14,683 nt of DNA from Clostridia bacterium (GTDB lineage: Bacteria; Bacillota; Clostridia; Oscillospirales; CAG-272), in contig JAFYBI010000506.1 in NCBI GenBank assembly GCA_017540285.1, forward strand, positions 1-14,683, given 5' to 3'. The translations under genes and the position numbers were made by a program. Under the pieces are notes generated by a model. It worked only from the letters and a program-made list of their open reading frames with translations, was not told the origin of the DNA and did no database searches. Positions 6,199 through 14,612 of the stretch are shown one piece after another. The number at the start of each line of letters is the position of its first letter. Positions within the stretch are counted from its first letter, which is position 1.

Positions 6199-7092
6199 AT
6201 GCTCAAAAGTATGACGGCGTTCGGGCGCGCGAGGAAGCTCTCCTCGGACGGTGCGCTCGACATCACGGCGGAGCTGCGCTCCGTCAATTCCCGCTACCTC
6301 GACGTGACCGTGCGGATGTCGCGGCAGGTCGCGCACCTCGAGGACAAGGTCAAGGCGGCCCTCGCCGAAGCCGGGATCACGCGCGGCAAGGTGGAGGTCT
6401 ACGTCGGGGTGGACGTTCTCGAGACGCGGGGGCTCGAAGTCCTCGTGGATCACGAGGCGGCGCGCTCCTACATCAAGGCGCTCGAAGACCTGCGCGACAC
6501 GTTCGGCCTGAAGGACGACATCTCCGTGATGCGCGTCGCGGCGAACCGGGATCTCTTCACGACGAAGAAGCCCGAGGAGGACGACGAGCGCGACTGGGCC
6601 GAGAGCCGGGCCGTCCTCGCCGAAGCGATCGCCGGATTCGGGGAGATGCGGGCAAAGGAGGGTGAAAACCTTTGCGCGGACCTGCTCGGAAAGATCGAGA
6701 CGCTCGAGGGCATGGCGGCAAAGGTCAAGGCGATGTCCGAGGCGGATATCGCGGGCTACCCGGCCAAGCTCGAGGCGCGCATCCGTCAGTTCCTCGCGGA
6801 CTTTGACGCCGAGGCGTCCGAACAGCGCATCCTGACCGAGGCGGCGATCTTCGCGGACAAGGCGGCGATCGACGAGGAGCTCGTGCGGCTGGCGTCCCAC
6901 TTCAAGGCATTCCGCGAGATCATCTCCTCCGACGAGGCGGCGGGCCGCAAGCTCGACTTCCTCGTGCAGGAGATCAACCGCGAGACCAACACCATCGGCT
7001 CTAAGGCCGGCAACGCACAGATCGCGCATCTCGTCGTCGACATGAAGACGGAGATCGAGAAGATCCGCGAGCAGATACAGAATCTGGAGTGA
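6199..7092 (+). CDS. yicC: YicC/YloC family endoribonuclease
   Basis: The 297-residue protein begins with the hallmark LKSMTAFGR (2-10). It ends with the conserved C-terminal (DUF1732) region, including SEQRILTEAAIFADK, the GRKLDFLVQEINRETNTIGSK stretch (split here only in description) and a terminal helix. The length agrees with the family (about 290). YicC/YloC proteins are hexameric, metal-dependent RNases involved in RNA turnover; YloC is the Bacillus name. The start has GGAGA (6186-6190) eight bases upstream. The ribosome binding site of remA lies inside its last codons, so the two genes are tightly coupled. The yicC-remA-gmk order is typical of Firmicutes. The assignment is firm. Confidence 0.96.
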   Translation: MLKSMTAFGRARKLSSDGALDITAELRSVNSRYLDVTVRMSRQVAHLEDKVKAALAEAGITRGKVEVYVGVDVLETRGLEVLVDHEAARSYIKALEDLRDTFGLKDDISVMRVAANRDLFTTKKPEEDDERDWAESRAVLAEAIAGFGEMRAKEGENLCADLLGKIETLEGMAAKVKAMSEADIAGYPAKLEARIRQFLADFDAEASEQRILTEAAIFADKAAIDEELVRLASHFKAFREIISSDEAAGRKLDFLVQEINRETNTIGSKAGNAQIAHLVVDMKTEIEKIREQIQNLE

Positions 7093-7095
7093 GCG

Positions 7096-7368
7096 ATGAA
7101 ATTCGTAAACGTAGGCTTCAACAACATGGTCAACGCCGAGCGGGTGATCGCGGTGATCGCCTCGGACTCCGCCCCGGCGAAGAGACTGATCCAGGACGCG
7201 AAGGACACGGGCCGCGCCATCGACTGCACCTCGGGGAGAAAGACCCGCAGCGTCGTCATCATGGACTCGGACCACATCGTCCTCTCGGCGATCCAGAACG
7301 AAACCATTTCCGGACGGCTGAACGGCGCGTCCGATGAAGAAACGGAAGGAGACGGCGGCGATGAGTGA
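7096..7368 (+). CDS. remA: RemA/DUF370 family DNA-binding regulator
   Basis: The 90-residue product matches the RemA (DUF370) family along its length: KFVNVGFNNMVNAERVIAV at the N-terminus, SAPAKRLIQDAKDTGRAID (25-43), the basic GRKTR (47-51), and MDSDHIVLSAIQNETI (56-71). In Bacillus subtilis RemA forms a ring that binds repeated DNA sites and activates biofilm matrix genes. The basic Arg/Lys residues needed for DNA contact are present here. An acidic tail (80-90) follows the conserved core. GGAG within the last codons of yicC serves as ribosome binding site, three bases separate the genes, and the 3' end overlaps gmk by eight bases. Which genes it controls in this organism cannot be told from the window. 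Confidence 0.95.
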   Translation: MKFVNVGFNNMVNAERVIAVIASDSAPAKRLIQDAKDTGRAIDCTSGRKTRSVVIMDSDHIVLSAIQNETISGRLNGASDEETEGDGGDE

Positions 7369-8011
7369 ACATCGGGACGCAATGGAGAGAACGGCGGGCA
7401 TGGTGCTCGTGATTTCCGGCCCTTCCGGCAGCGGCAAGGGCACGGTGATCGAGATCCTGCGGGGACTTGCTCCGAATCTGGGGCTGTCGGTGTCCGCGAC
7501 GACCCGGGCCATGCGCGAAGGCGAGGCGGAGGGTGTCAACTACTACTACAAGACCCGCGAACAGTTTGAAGAGCTCATCGCGGAAGGCGGCGTGCTCGAA
7601 TACACGATCTACAACGGCAACTACTACGGCACGCTCAAGAGCGAGGCCGAGAGGATCCTCGACGCGGGGCAGGACCTCGTGCTCGAGATCGAGGTCGACG
7701 GCGCGGGCCAGATCAAGCGGCTCATGGGAGACCGCGCGACGACCGTCATGCTCATCGCGCCCTCCGCGGAGGAGCAGGAGAGACGCCTGCGCGGGCGCGG
7801 GACCGAGGATGACGACGTGATCGCCGCCCGGGTAAAGCGCGCGCGGGAGGAGATCAAGGAGGCGCCGAAATACGATTACGTGGCGGTGAACGAAACCGAC
7901 CGCGCCGAGGAATGCGCCCGCGACATCCTCTCCATCATCCGCGCCGAGCACATGCGCTCCGACCGCATGATGACCTATATCCACGATTATTTCGACGACG
8001 ACGAGATCTGA
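7361..8011 (+). CDS. gmk: Guanylate kinase
   Basis: This 216-residue cytoplasmic enzyme phosphorylates GMP to GDP with ATP, in purine nucleotide synthesis and salvage. It has the P-loop GPSGSGKG (20-27) and the GMP-binding region TTRAMREGEAEGVNYYY (47-63). The family signature continues with EYTIYNGNYYGT (80-91), and the lid-region arginines lie around RRLRGRGTEDDD. I chose ATG 7361 because GGAAGGAG (7344-7351) is nine bases upstream and the length fits the family (about 205). An in-frame ATG at 7334 would add nine residues and has a weaker site. The gene overlaps the end of remA by eight bases. The gmk-rpoZ order is conserved in many bacteria. The identification is certain; only the exact start is open. 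Confidence 0.96.
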   Translation: MSEHRDAMERTAGMVLVISGPSGSGKGTVIEILRGLAPNLGLSVSATTRAMREGEAEGVNYYYKTREQFEELIAEGGVLEYTIYNGNYYGTLKSEAERILDAGQDLVLEIEVDGAGQIKRLMGDRATTVMLIAPSAEEQERRLRGRGTEDDDVIAARVKRAREEIKEAPKYDYVAVNETDRAEECARDILSIIRAEHMRSDRMMTYIHDYFDDDEI

Positions 8012-8039
8012 ACGGATCGCGAAAAGAAAGGGAATTGCC

Positions 8040-8477
8040 ATGGAAAACAACAACGAATCGGTACTGAAGAACAGCGAGACCGCGAGCTACAACCGCTACG
8101 CGCTGGTGGTGGCGTCGGCAAAGTGCGCCCGGATCATCACGGACGAATACACGAAGCAGAGAGAGGTCGCCGAGAAGATCGCGGCGTCCAGCAAGGATTC
8201 CGAGAAGAAGAGCTCCATCGCGAGCATGATCAAGAAGGAATACCGCGACGAAAAGGCCGTGAAGACCGCCATCACCGGTCTCTACAACGGCGATTTCAAG
8301 ATCATCGAACCGGACGGCGAGGAGAAGTTCATCACCCGTCAGCAGCCCGACAACCTCGCGGAGGCCGGCGAGTTCCCGGACGAGGAAGAGCGCGAGGAGT
8401 CGATCGACAACTATGCCCTCGACGCGAATACCCCGCCGAAGAAGGCCGTCCCCGAACCGGCGGCGGACGCCGAATAA
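8040..8477 (+). CDS. rpoZ: RNA polymerase omega subunit, enlarged form
   Basis: Omega helps assemble and stabilise RNA polymerase by wrapping the beta-prime subunit. The core is recognisable: YNRYALVVASAKCAR (17-31) corresponds to the conserved YxLVxxxAKRAR helix, and KAVKTAITGLYNGDFKI (72-88) to the KpvxxALeEixxGki helix. Its position between gmk and priA is also diagnostic. Three things differ from the usual protein of about 70 residues. It is 145 residues long, a charged stretch of about 20 extra residues (roughly 45-68) separates the two core helices, and an acidic, proline-containing tail (about 102-145) follows. In addition, Cys29 replaces the usual Arg of AKRAR. The ribosome binding site is AAAGGGA (8027-8033). 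It is almost certainly rpoZ, but divergent. Confidence 0.88.
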   Translation: MENNNESVLKNSETASYNRYALVVASAKCARIITDEYTKQREVAEKIAASSKDSEKKSSIASMIKKEYRDEKAVKTAITGLYNGDFKIIEPDGEEKFITRQQPDNLAEAGEFPDEEEREESIDNYALDANTPPKKAVPEPAADAE

Positions 8478-8525
8478 TCCCCGAATCATCTCACGGCCCG
8501 AGCGGCGGAAAGGACACGCGCTGTC

Positions 8526-11141
8526 ATGATTGCTGAGATCTACGTCCTCGACGTGCCATTTCACGCCGACCGGGCGTACACCTATTATATCCCTCCGACG
8601 CTCGAGGACAGCGTGGTCCCCGGCTCCGTGGCGGAAGTCCCGTTCGGACGGGGAAACCGCCGCATGACCGGCATCGTGACCGCGGTCCGCGAAGGCGAGG
8701 CCCCCGAGGGCTCCAAGCCCGTCGCGGCGGTCGTGGGGGACGGTCCCATCCTCGACGGAGAACTGCTCGGCCTGTGCCTTTTCCTGAAGGAATACACGCT
8801 CTCGACCTTCGGCGACGCGCTGCGGACGGTCGTTCCGCCGAACGCCATGTCGAAGATCGTGACCTATTACCGCGTCGCACCGGAAGGCGAACGGACGAAG
8901 GGTGCCATGCAGTCCCTGAAAGCCGCGGTCGGCGAGCGGGGACGGCTGGTGTGGTCGCTCATCGAGCACCGTCAGCGGTTCACGCGGCAGGCCGTGCAGG
9001 CCGAGGTGGATTTCGACTGTACGAAGACGTTATCCGCCATGCTCGGCCTCGGCCTCATCGAAAAAGTCACCGAGGTGAAGCGGCAGAGCGCGGGCCTGAT
9101 CCGGCGGACCTATTCGCCCTCCTCGGAGCTTGCGGCCGACGGGGGCTGGGACGCCGCGTTCGCCGGGATCACCGGGCGGAATCAGCGAAAGCTGCTCGAA
9201 GCGCTGCGCCGCGCCGTCGATGAAGGCGGCAGCCGGGAAGAGAGCGCGCTCTTTGAAGCGGCGGGACTCGCGCAGGCCGCCGGTCACAACGCGGCGAAAG
9301 CCCTCGCGGAAAAGGGGCTTCTCGTCGCGGCGGAGGAGACCGATTACCGCAATCCCTTCACCGTCGAATCCCTCCTCGCCGAAGCGGAAACGGCGGAACC
9401 CGCGCCGAAGCCCGTTCTCACCCGGGAGCAGGAGGACGCATACCGCCGGATCGAGGAGCTCCTCACGGGCGGCAAACCCGCGGCGGCGCTGCTACACGGC
9501 GTGACGGGATCGGGCAAGACCAACGTCATCCTCGCCGCGATCGATAAGGTCCTCGAGGACGGGCGCGGCGCGATCATGCTCGTGCCGGAGATCGCCCTGA
9601 CGCCGCAGACCGTGGGGATCTTCCTGCGGCGGTACGGCGACCGGATCGCGGTGATCCACTCGGGCCTCTCCGCGGGAGAACGCTTCGACGCGTGGCGGCG
9701 CATCCGCGAAGGACTCGCCGACGTCGTGATCGGGACCCGGTCCGCGGTCTTTGCCCCGCTTGCGAACATCGGCTTGATCGTGATCGACGAGGAGCAGGAA
9801 TACACCTACAAATCGGACGCCGATCCGAAGTACCACGCCCATGACATCGCCCGCTGGCGGTGCCGGGAGCATAACGCGGTGATGCTCTTGTCCTCGGCGA
9901 CGCCCTCTGTGGCGAGCTATTACAAGGCGAAGACGGGCGTCTACCGCCTCGTGGAGCTGAAGGAGCGGTACAACGGCGCGGCCCTGCCGAAGGTCGAGAT
10001 TTACGACATGCGCGGGGAAACGGCGCGGGGAAATCTTTCCCCCGTCGGCGCGCGGCTGGCGGAAAAGCTGCGCGAGGACAAGGCGGCGGGGCATCAGGCG
10101 ATCCTCTTCCTCAACCGCCGCGGATACAACAATTACGTCGCCTGCAAGTCCTGCGGCAAGAGCATCAAATGCCCGAACTGCTCGGTGACGCTGACCTACC
10201 ATGCGCTCCGCTCCCGCCTCTCCCGGATCGATAAAACCGACGAGGGATACGAGGAGAACCGGCGCGAAAACGGCATGCTCGTCTGCCATCTCTGCGGGCA
10301 CCGCGAAAAGGTCCCGGAGAAATGCCCGGCCTGCGGACACGAGCACTTCCTGTTCATGGGCGCGGGGACGCAGAAGGCCGAGGACGACGTCGCGGCGATG
10401 TTCCCCGATCTCACCGTTCTGCGCATGGACTACGACACCACCCAGTCGAAATTCTCGCATGAAGAGATCCTCGCGAAGTTCCGGCGCGGGGAGGCGGATG
10501 TGCTGCTCGGCACGCAGATGGTGACGAAGGGCCACGATTTCCCGCGGGTCGCGACGGTCGGCGTCCTGAACGCGGACGGCTCGCTCACAGTGGACGATTA
10601 CCGGGCCTCGGAGCGCACCTTTGCGATGCTGACGCAGGTGATCGGCCGTGCCGGACGCGCGGATGTGCCGGGGACCGCCGTCATCCAGACGTACGATCCC
10701 GACAGCGAGGTCATCCGGCTCGCGGCGGAACAGAACTACGAGAAGTTTTACGAGGGCGAGATCAAGCTGCGCAAGGCGCTCACCTTCCCGCCCTTCTGCG
10801 ATATCGCGGTCATCACGCTGTCCGGCGAGGACGAGGGGTATCTCGGCCTTGTCACGACGCGGATGTACGAGCGCGTGATCGAGCTGACCCGGCTCGACTT
10901 CCGCGACGTCCCGCTCATGCTCTACGGTCCCTTCGAGGCACCGATCTACCGGGTCCAGAACACCTGCCGGATGCGGCTCGTGCTCAAATGCAGACTGACG
11001 AAGCGCACGCGCGCCTTCCTCGCGGAGCTCATGACGGAGTTCGGCAAGGCCGGGCCCTCCCGCTTCACCGGCGGCATGGTGCAGACCCGGTCCGCCCGGC
11101 GCGTCACCGTCTCGGTCGATCTCAACCCGAGTACCGTTTAA
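8526..11141 (+). CDS. priA: Primosomal protein N' (replication restart helicase PriA)
   Basis: PriA recognises stalled forks and reloads the replicative helicase. The 871-residue protein starts with the 3'-end binding domain (VLDVPFHADRAYTYYIP, then EVPFGRGNRR). The helicase core follows: Walker A GVTGSGKT (325-332), Walker B IDEEQE (420-425, Gln where Escherichia coli has DEEH), SSATPS (456-461), and the C-lobe motifs GTQMVTKGHDF (662-672) and QVIGRAGR (704-711). Two zinc sites carry all eight cysteines (C540, C543, C549, C552 and C587, C590, C600, C603). About 20 extra residues lie between these zinc sites (561-586), and the total length exceeds the usual 730-810. ATG 8526 has GGAAAGGA eleven bases upstream. 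The gene appears intact and functional. Confidence 0.97.
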   Translation: MIAEIYVLDVPFHADRAYTYYIPPTLEDSVVPGSVAEVPFGRGNRRMTGIVTAVREGEAPEGSKPVAAVVGDGPILDGELLGLCLFLKEYTLSTFGDALRTVVPPNAMSKIVTYYRVAPEGERTKGAMQSLKAAVGERGRLVWSLIEHRQRFTRQAVQAEVDFDCTKTLSAMLGLGLIEKVTEVKRQSAGLIRRTYSPSSELAADGGWDAAFAGITGRNQRKLLEALRRAVDEGGSREESALFEAAGLAQAAGHNAAKALAEKGLLVAAEETDYRNPFTVESLLAEAETAEPAPKPVLTREQEDAYRRIEELLTGGKPAAALLHGVTGSGKTNVILAAIDKVLEDGRGAIMLVPEIALTPQTVGIFLRRYGDRIAVIHSGLSAGERFDAWRRIREGLADVVIGTRSAVFAPLANIGLIVIDEEQEYTYKSDADPKYHAHDIARWRCREHNAVMLLSSATPSVASYYKAKTGVYRLVELKERYNGAALPKVEIYDMRGETARGNLSPVGARLAEKLREDKAAGHQAILFLNRRGYNNYVACKSCGKSIKCPNCSVTLTYHALRSRLSRIDKTDEGYEENRRENGMLVCHLCGHREKVPEKCPACGHEHFLFMGAGTQKAEDDVAAMFPDLTVLRMDYDTTQSKFSHEEILAKFRRGEADVLLGTQMVTKGHDFPRVATVGVLNADGSLTVDDYRASERTFAMLTQVIGRAGRADVPGTAVIQTYDPDSEVIRLAAEQNYEKFYEGEIKLRKALTFPPFCDIAVITLSGEDEGYLGLVTTRMYERVIELTRLDFRDVPLMLYGPFEAPIYRVQNTCRMRLVLKCRLTKRTRAFLAELMTEFGKAGPSRFTGGMVQTRSARRVTVSVDLNPSTV

Positions 11142-11168
11142 CGATTTGATTGATAAAGAGGTGTCAAA

Positions 11169-11657
11169 ATGGCCATCCTGAATATTGTGAAAGAAGGCGA
11201 TCCGCTGCTCCGCAAGAAGTGCCGGCCCGTCACGGAAGTCACCCCGCGCATCCTCACGCTCCTCGACGACATGAAGGAGACCCTGATCGAGGCGAACGGG
11301 GCGGGACTTGCCGCGCCGCAGGTCGGGATTCTGCGCCGCATCGCACTCGTGGACCTCGGCGAGGAGATCGTCGAGCTCATCAACCCGGAGATCGTCGAGA
11401 CGGAGGGCGAGCAGGAGGAGGTCGAAGGCTGCCTCTCCGTTCCGGATGTCTGGGGGATCACGAAGCGCCCCGCGTGGGTGAAGGTGAAGGCCATGAACCG
11501 CAGCGGCGAGGAGTTTGAGGTCGAGGGAGAGGGGCTGAACGCCCGCTGCCTCTGTCATGAGATCGACCATCTCGACGGGCATCTCTTCACGGACAACGTG
11601 GTCCACATCCTCTCGCCCGAAGAGGTCGAGGAACTGATGGGCGGGGACGACGAATGA
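11169..11657 (+). CDS. def: Peptide deformylase
   Basis: This 162-residue enzyme removes the formyl group from the N-terminal methionine of new proteins. All three catalytic motifs are present: GAGLAAPQVG (44-53), EGCLS (86-90) and HEIDH (130-134). C88, H130 and H134 are the metal ligands and E131 is the catalytic base. The size and motifs fit an active type 1 enzyme. The start is preceded by AAAGAGGTG (11155-11163) in a short AT-rich gap of 27 bases after priA. Its stop overlaps the fmt start (ATGA), coupling the deformylase to the enzyme that adds the formyl group, as in many bacteria. The identification is certain. Confidence 0.97.
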   Translation: MAILNIVKEGDPLLRKKCRPVTEVTPRILTLLDDMKETLIEANGAGLAAPQVGILRRIALVDLGEEIVELINPEIVETEGEQEEVEGCLSVPDVWGITKRPAWVKVKAMNRSGEEFEVEGEGLNARCLCHEIDHLDGHLFTDNVVHILSPEEVEELMGGDDE

Positions 11658-12601
11658 AAATCCTCTTTATGGGCACGCCCGAGCTCGCGGCCGTCACCCT
11701 CGCGGCGATCGACGAAAAGGAAGGCGTCGAGATCGTCGGCGCCGTCACCCGTCCCGACAAGCCGAAGGGAAGGGGGATGAAGATGCTCGCCTCCCCGGTG
11801 AAGGAATACGCCGAGGCGCACGGCATCCCGGTGTTCCAGCCGAAAACCCTGCGGGGTGGCGCGTTCGACGAAGAACTCGGCGCGCTCGATCCCGACCTGA
11901 TCGTCGTGGCGGCGTACGGGAACATCCTGCCGCACGAGGTGCTCGCCTATCCGAAATACGGCTGCGTCAACGCGCACGGCTCGCTCCTTCCGAAGTACCG
12001 CGGCGCGTCCCCGATCCAGCGGGCGATCCTCGACGGCGAGCGCGAGACCGGCATCACCGCGATGTTCATGGACGACGGACTCGACACGGGCGACATCATC
12101 GAAAAATACCCCTGTCCGATCCTCGAGACGGACGACTGCGGCACCCTCACCGAACGGCTCGCGAAGCTGGCGGGCGAGGCGATGTGCGACGTGATCGACC
12201 GGATCGAAGCCGGGACCGTGACGCGCACGCCCCAGCCGGAGGAAGGCGCATCCTACGCCGCCAAGATCGAAAAGGAAGACACGGTCCTCGATTTCAGGGG
12301 AAACGCACGGGATCTCTCGAACCGCATCCGCGCGCTCCATCCGGCGCCCTGTGCCGTGACGACCCTGCCGGACGGCTCGCTGCTCAAGATCACGGCGGCC
12401 AAAGCCGTGGACTGCGATGCCGATGCGGAGCCCGGAACGATCCTCGCGGCGGACGGCAGAGGAGCGGGCGGGATCACCGTCCGGTGCGGAGAGGGCGCGC
12501 TCCTCGTGACGGGGCTCATCCCCGCCGGAAAAAAGAACATGACTGCCGGGGATTTCGTGCGCGGAAGACGCGTATCGCCCGGCGAGCGCTGGGGGAGCTG
12601 A
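11654..12601 (+). CDS. fmt: Methionyl-tRNA formyltransferase
   Basis: This 315-residue enzyme transfers a formyl group from 10-formyl-tetrahydrofolate to initiator Met-tRNA. The N-terminal catalytic domain starts MKILFMGTPELA. It contains the catalytic triad Asn106 and His108 (in NAHGS) and Asp144 (in DGLDTGD), plus the folate-binding loop SLLPKYRGASPIQ (110-122). The C-terminal tRNA-binding domain spans about 205-315, beginning near AAKIEKEDTVLDF. The length matches the family. The ATG overlaps the def stop by ATGA; the AAGAGG-type site expected upstream is weak, which agrees with reinitiation from def. The gene is followed after 23 bases by the yugP-type protease gene. The identification is certain. 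Confidence 0.97.
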   Translation: MKILFMGTPELAAVTLAAIDEKEGVEIVGAVTRPDKPKGRGMKMLASPVKEYAEAHGIPVFQPKTLRGGAFDEELGALDPDLIVVAAYGNILPHEVLAYPKYGCVNAHGSLLPKYRGASPIQRAILDGERETGITAMFMDDGLDTGDIIEKYPCPILETDDCGTLTERLAKLAGEAMCDVIDRIEAGTVTRTPQPEEGASYAAKIEKEDTVLDFRGNARDLSNRIRALHPAPCAVTTLPDGSLLKITAAKAVDCDADAEPGTILAADGRGAGGITVRCGEGALLVTGLIPAGKKNMTAGDFVRGRRVSPGERWGS

Positions 12602-12610
12602 TCCCCCGGA

Positions 12611-12617
12611 GAGGAGG
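12611..12617 (+). promoter_or_regulatory. Strong ribosome binding site fixing a TTG start
   Basis: GAGGAGG lies seven bases before TTG 12625. It decides the start of the zinc protease gene: no ATG or GTG at a sensible place encodes the conserved N-terminus YYNGVDLSYL, which follows directly after this TTG. Confidence 0.85.
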
Positions 12618-12624
12618 CTCATCC

Positions 12625-13317
12625 TTGTATTATAACGGCGTTGATCTTTCTTATCTCGTATTCGTGATCCCGCCGCTGATCTTCGCGCTCTGGGCGCAGT
12701 TCCGCGTGAAGTCGGCCTTTTCGAAGTATTCGAAGGTGCCGTCCGAGCGCGGCATGACCGGAGCCGACGCGGCGCGGATGGTTTTGCACGCCAACGGCAT
12801 CAGCGACGTGCGCATCGAACGGGTCTCCGGCGAGCTCACGGACCACTACGATCCGAAGGCGAACGTCATCCGGCTCTCGAACAGCACCTATGACGCCCAA
12901 ACGGCTGCGGCGGTCGGCGTCGCGGCGCATGAGGCGGGTCACGCGGCCCAGTACGCCTCCCGGTATCTCCCGATCCGGATCCGCGCGTCGATCATCCCCG
13001 TGACGAACATCGGCTCGAATCTGGCGTTCCCGATCGTGCTGCTCGGACTCCTCTTCTCCCTCCAGCCGCTTCTCTATATCGGCGTCGCGTTCTTCGGGCT
13101 GGCGGTGTTCTTCCAGCTCGTGACCCTTCCGGTGGAGCTCAACGCGAGCCGCCGCGCGCTTGACTGTCTGGCAAACTCCGGCCTGTCCGACGAATCGGTG
13201 AAGGCGGCGAAGAAGGTCCTGACCGCCGCGGCCCTGACCTATGTGGCGGCGCTCGCGACGGCGATCGGCAACTTCCTGCGCCTGCTCTCCCTCGCGAACC
13301 GCGGCAGACGGCGGTGA
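12625..13317 (+). CDS. yugP: YugP-family membrane zinc metallopeptidase, TTG start
   Basis: This 230-residue protein matches the YugP-type neutral zinc metallopeptidases (PF04298). An N-terminal membrane helix (about 8-26) is followed by a soluble part with SGELTDHYDP (68-77) and the zinc-binding HEAGH (102-106). Next come two close hydrophobic segments (about 130-146 and 148-168) and the family motif PVELNASRRA (169-178), whose Glu171 is probably the third zinc ligand. A last hydrophobic stretch (198-217) precedes a basic C-terminus. The substrate is unknown; related membrane proteases act in protein quality control. The TTG start has a GAGGAGG site at ideal distance. The stop overlaps a possible GTG start of rsmB. 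The family is certain. Confidence 0.93.
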   Translation: MYYNGVDLSYLVFVIPPLIFALWAQFRVKSAFSKYSKVPSERGMTGADAARMVLHANGISDVRIERVSGELTDHYDPKANVIRLSNSTYDAQTAAAVGVAAHEAGHAAQYASRYLPIRIRASIIPVTNIGSNLAFPIVLLGLLFSLQPLLYIGVAFFGLAVFFQLVTLPVELNASRRALDCLANSGLSDESVKAAKKVLTAAALTYVAALATAIGNFLRLLSLANRGRRR

Positions 13318-13325
13318 ACGGACCG

Positions 13326-14612
13326 ATGGCACATCAGGATCGGAACAAAGCGACCGCGCGGACGCTGGCGATGAAATCCCTCCTCGCGCTCGAGCGGGAC
13401 GGGCGCTGGTCCAACCTCGAAGTCGACGCGCAGCTGAGAGGGATCGATCTCGATCCCGCGGACCGCGCGCTCTATACCCGCCTCGTCTACGGGGTGACGG
13501 AGCGCCGGCTCACGCTGGACTGGATCATCGGGCAGTATGCCTCCCGCGGCGCGGATGCGCTGGACATGGACGTGCGGTGCGCCCTGCGGATGGGGCTTTA
13601 CCAGCTTTTGTGGACGGACCGGATCCCGGAGCACGCGGCGGTCGACGAATCGGTGCGTCTCGTCCCGCGCGGCAAGGCCGGTTATGTCAACGCGGTACTC
13701 CGCGCGTTTCTCCGGGCGGGGAAGCGGATCGACTGGCCCGGCGAGAGCGACGGACTTGCCTGCTGCGCCGTCCGGTATTCGGTCCCGGAGCCGCTCTGCG
13801 CGATCTACCGGGATGCGCTCGGCGATCCCGGCGAACTCGGCGATCTGCTCGGAGCCCTGAACCGCGAGCCGCACGTAGGACTGCGCGTCAACACCCTGCG
13901 GCTCACACCGGAGGAAGCGGCGGCGCGCACGGGCGGTCAAGTATCGAAAAGTGCGCCGGACCTTGTTCTCCTCGATTCCCTGACGTCCGACGCGCGCGCG
14001 GGGATTGCCGAAGGGCTGTGGTTCGTGCAGGACGAGGCGTCCCGGATCGTCTCGGCGGCGGTCGGCGCCAAGCCCGGCGAGCGGGTGATCGACACCTGCG
14101 CATGCCCCGGCGGCAAGAGCTTTTCGATGGCGCTCGACATGCACAACGAAGGCGAGATCTTCTCCTTCGATCTGCACGCGAACAAGCTCTCCCTGATCGA
14201 AAAAGGCGCGGCGAAGCTCGGCCTGACCGTCATCCGGACGGCGGCGAGGGACGCGCGTGAGCCGGATCCCGCTCTCGTCGGCACGGCGGACCAGGTCCTC
14301 TGCGACGCACCGTGCTCCGGGCTCGGCGTCATCGCGAAAAAGCCGGACATTCGGTATAAGGACCCCGTGTCCATCGAACGGCTTCCCGGGATCCAACGGG
14401 AGATCCTCACCGGCGCGTCCCGGTATGTGAAGCCCGGCGGCGTCCTCGTCTATTCGACCTGCACGCTCAACCGCGCGGAGAACGAGGAGACGGCGTCCGC
14501 CTTTCTCGCGGCCAACCCGGCTTTCGAGCCGGAAGAGAGCCGCGTGTTCTGGCCGCACCGCGACGGCTGCGACGGATTCTTCATGGCGAAAATGAGAAGG
14601 AAAACGGAATGA
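13326..14612 (+). CDS. rsmB: 16S rRNA (cytosine(967)-C5)-methyltransferase
   Basis: RsmB methylates C967 of 16S rRNA using S-adenosylmethionine. The 428-residue protein (counted from ATG 13326) begins with a NusB-like RNA-binding domain (about 8-135, with ARTLAMKSLLALE and YVNAVLRAFL). The methyltransferase domain follows. It holds the SAM-binding DTCACPGGKSF (256-266), the motif IV DAPCSG (327-332, Cys330) and the motif VI YSTCTLN (376-382, Cys379, the likely catalytic nucleophile). GGTGA (13313-13317) lies eight bases before ATG 13326. A GTG at 13314, which overlaps the previous stop as GTGA, would add four residues and cannot be excluded. The rlmN start overlaps its stop (ATGA). The identification is firm. 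Confidence 0.94.
   Translation: MAHQDRNKATARTLAMKSLLALERDGRWSNLEVDAQLRGIDLDPADRALYTRLVYGVTERRLTLDWIIGQYASRGADALDMDVRCALRMGLYQLLWTDRIPEHAAVDESVRLVPRGKAGYVNAVLRAFLRAGKRIDWPGESDGLACCAVRYSVPEPLCAIYRDALGDPGELGDLLGALNREPHVGLRVNTLRLTPEEAAARTGGQVSKSAPDLVLLDSLTSDARAGIAEGLWFVQDEASRIVSAAVGAKPGERVIDTCACPGGKSFSMALDMHNEGEIFSFDLHANKLSLIEKGAAKLGLTVIRTAARDAREPDPALVGTADQVLCDAPCSGLGVIAKKPDIRYKDPVSIERLPGIQREILTGASRYVKPGGVLVYSTCTLNRAENEETASAFLAANPAFEPEESRVFWPHRDGCDGFFMAKMRRKTE

Noticed and set aside
9492..11606. A 704-codon open frame on the minus strand opposite priA and def
   Set aside because: It lies antisense to clearly conserved coding sequence. Long stop-free shadows are expected where third positions are mostly G or C. 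Its translation shows no recognisable domain and is rich in Arg, His, Asp and Gly in the usual shadow pattern.
13903..14103. A small minus-strand frame within rsmB
   Set aside because: It lies inside the conserved methyltransferase coding region and shows no domain or ribosome binding site.
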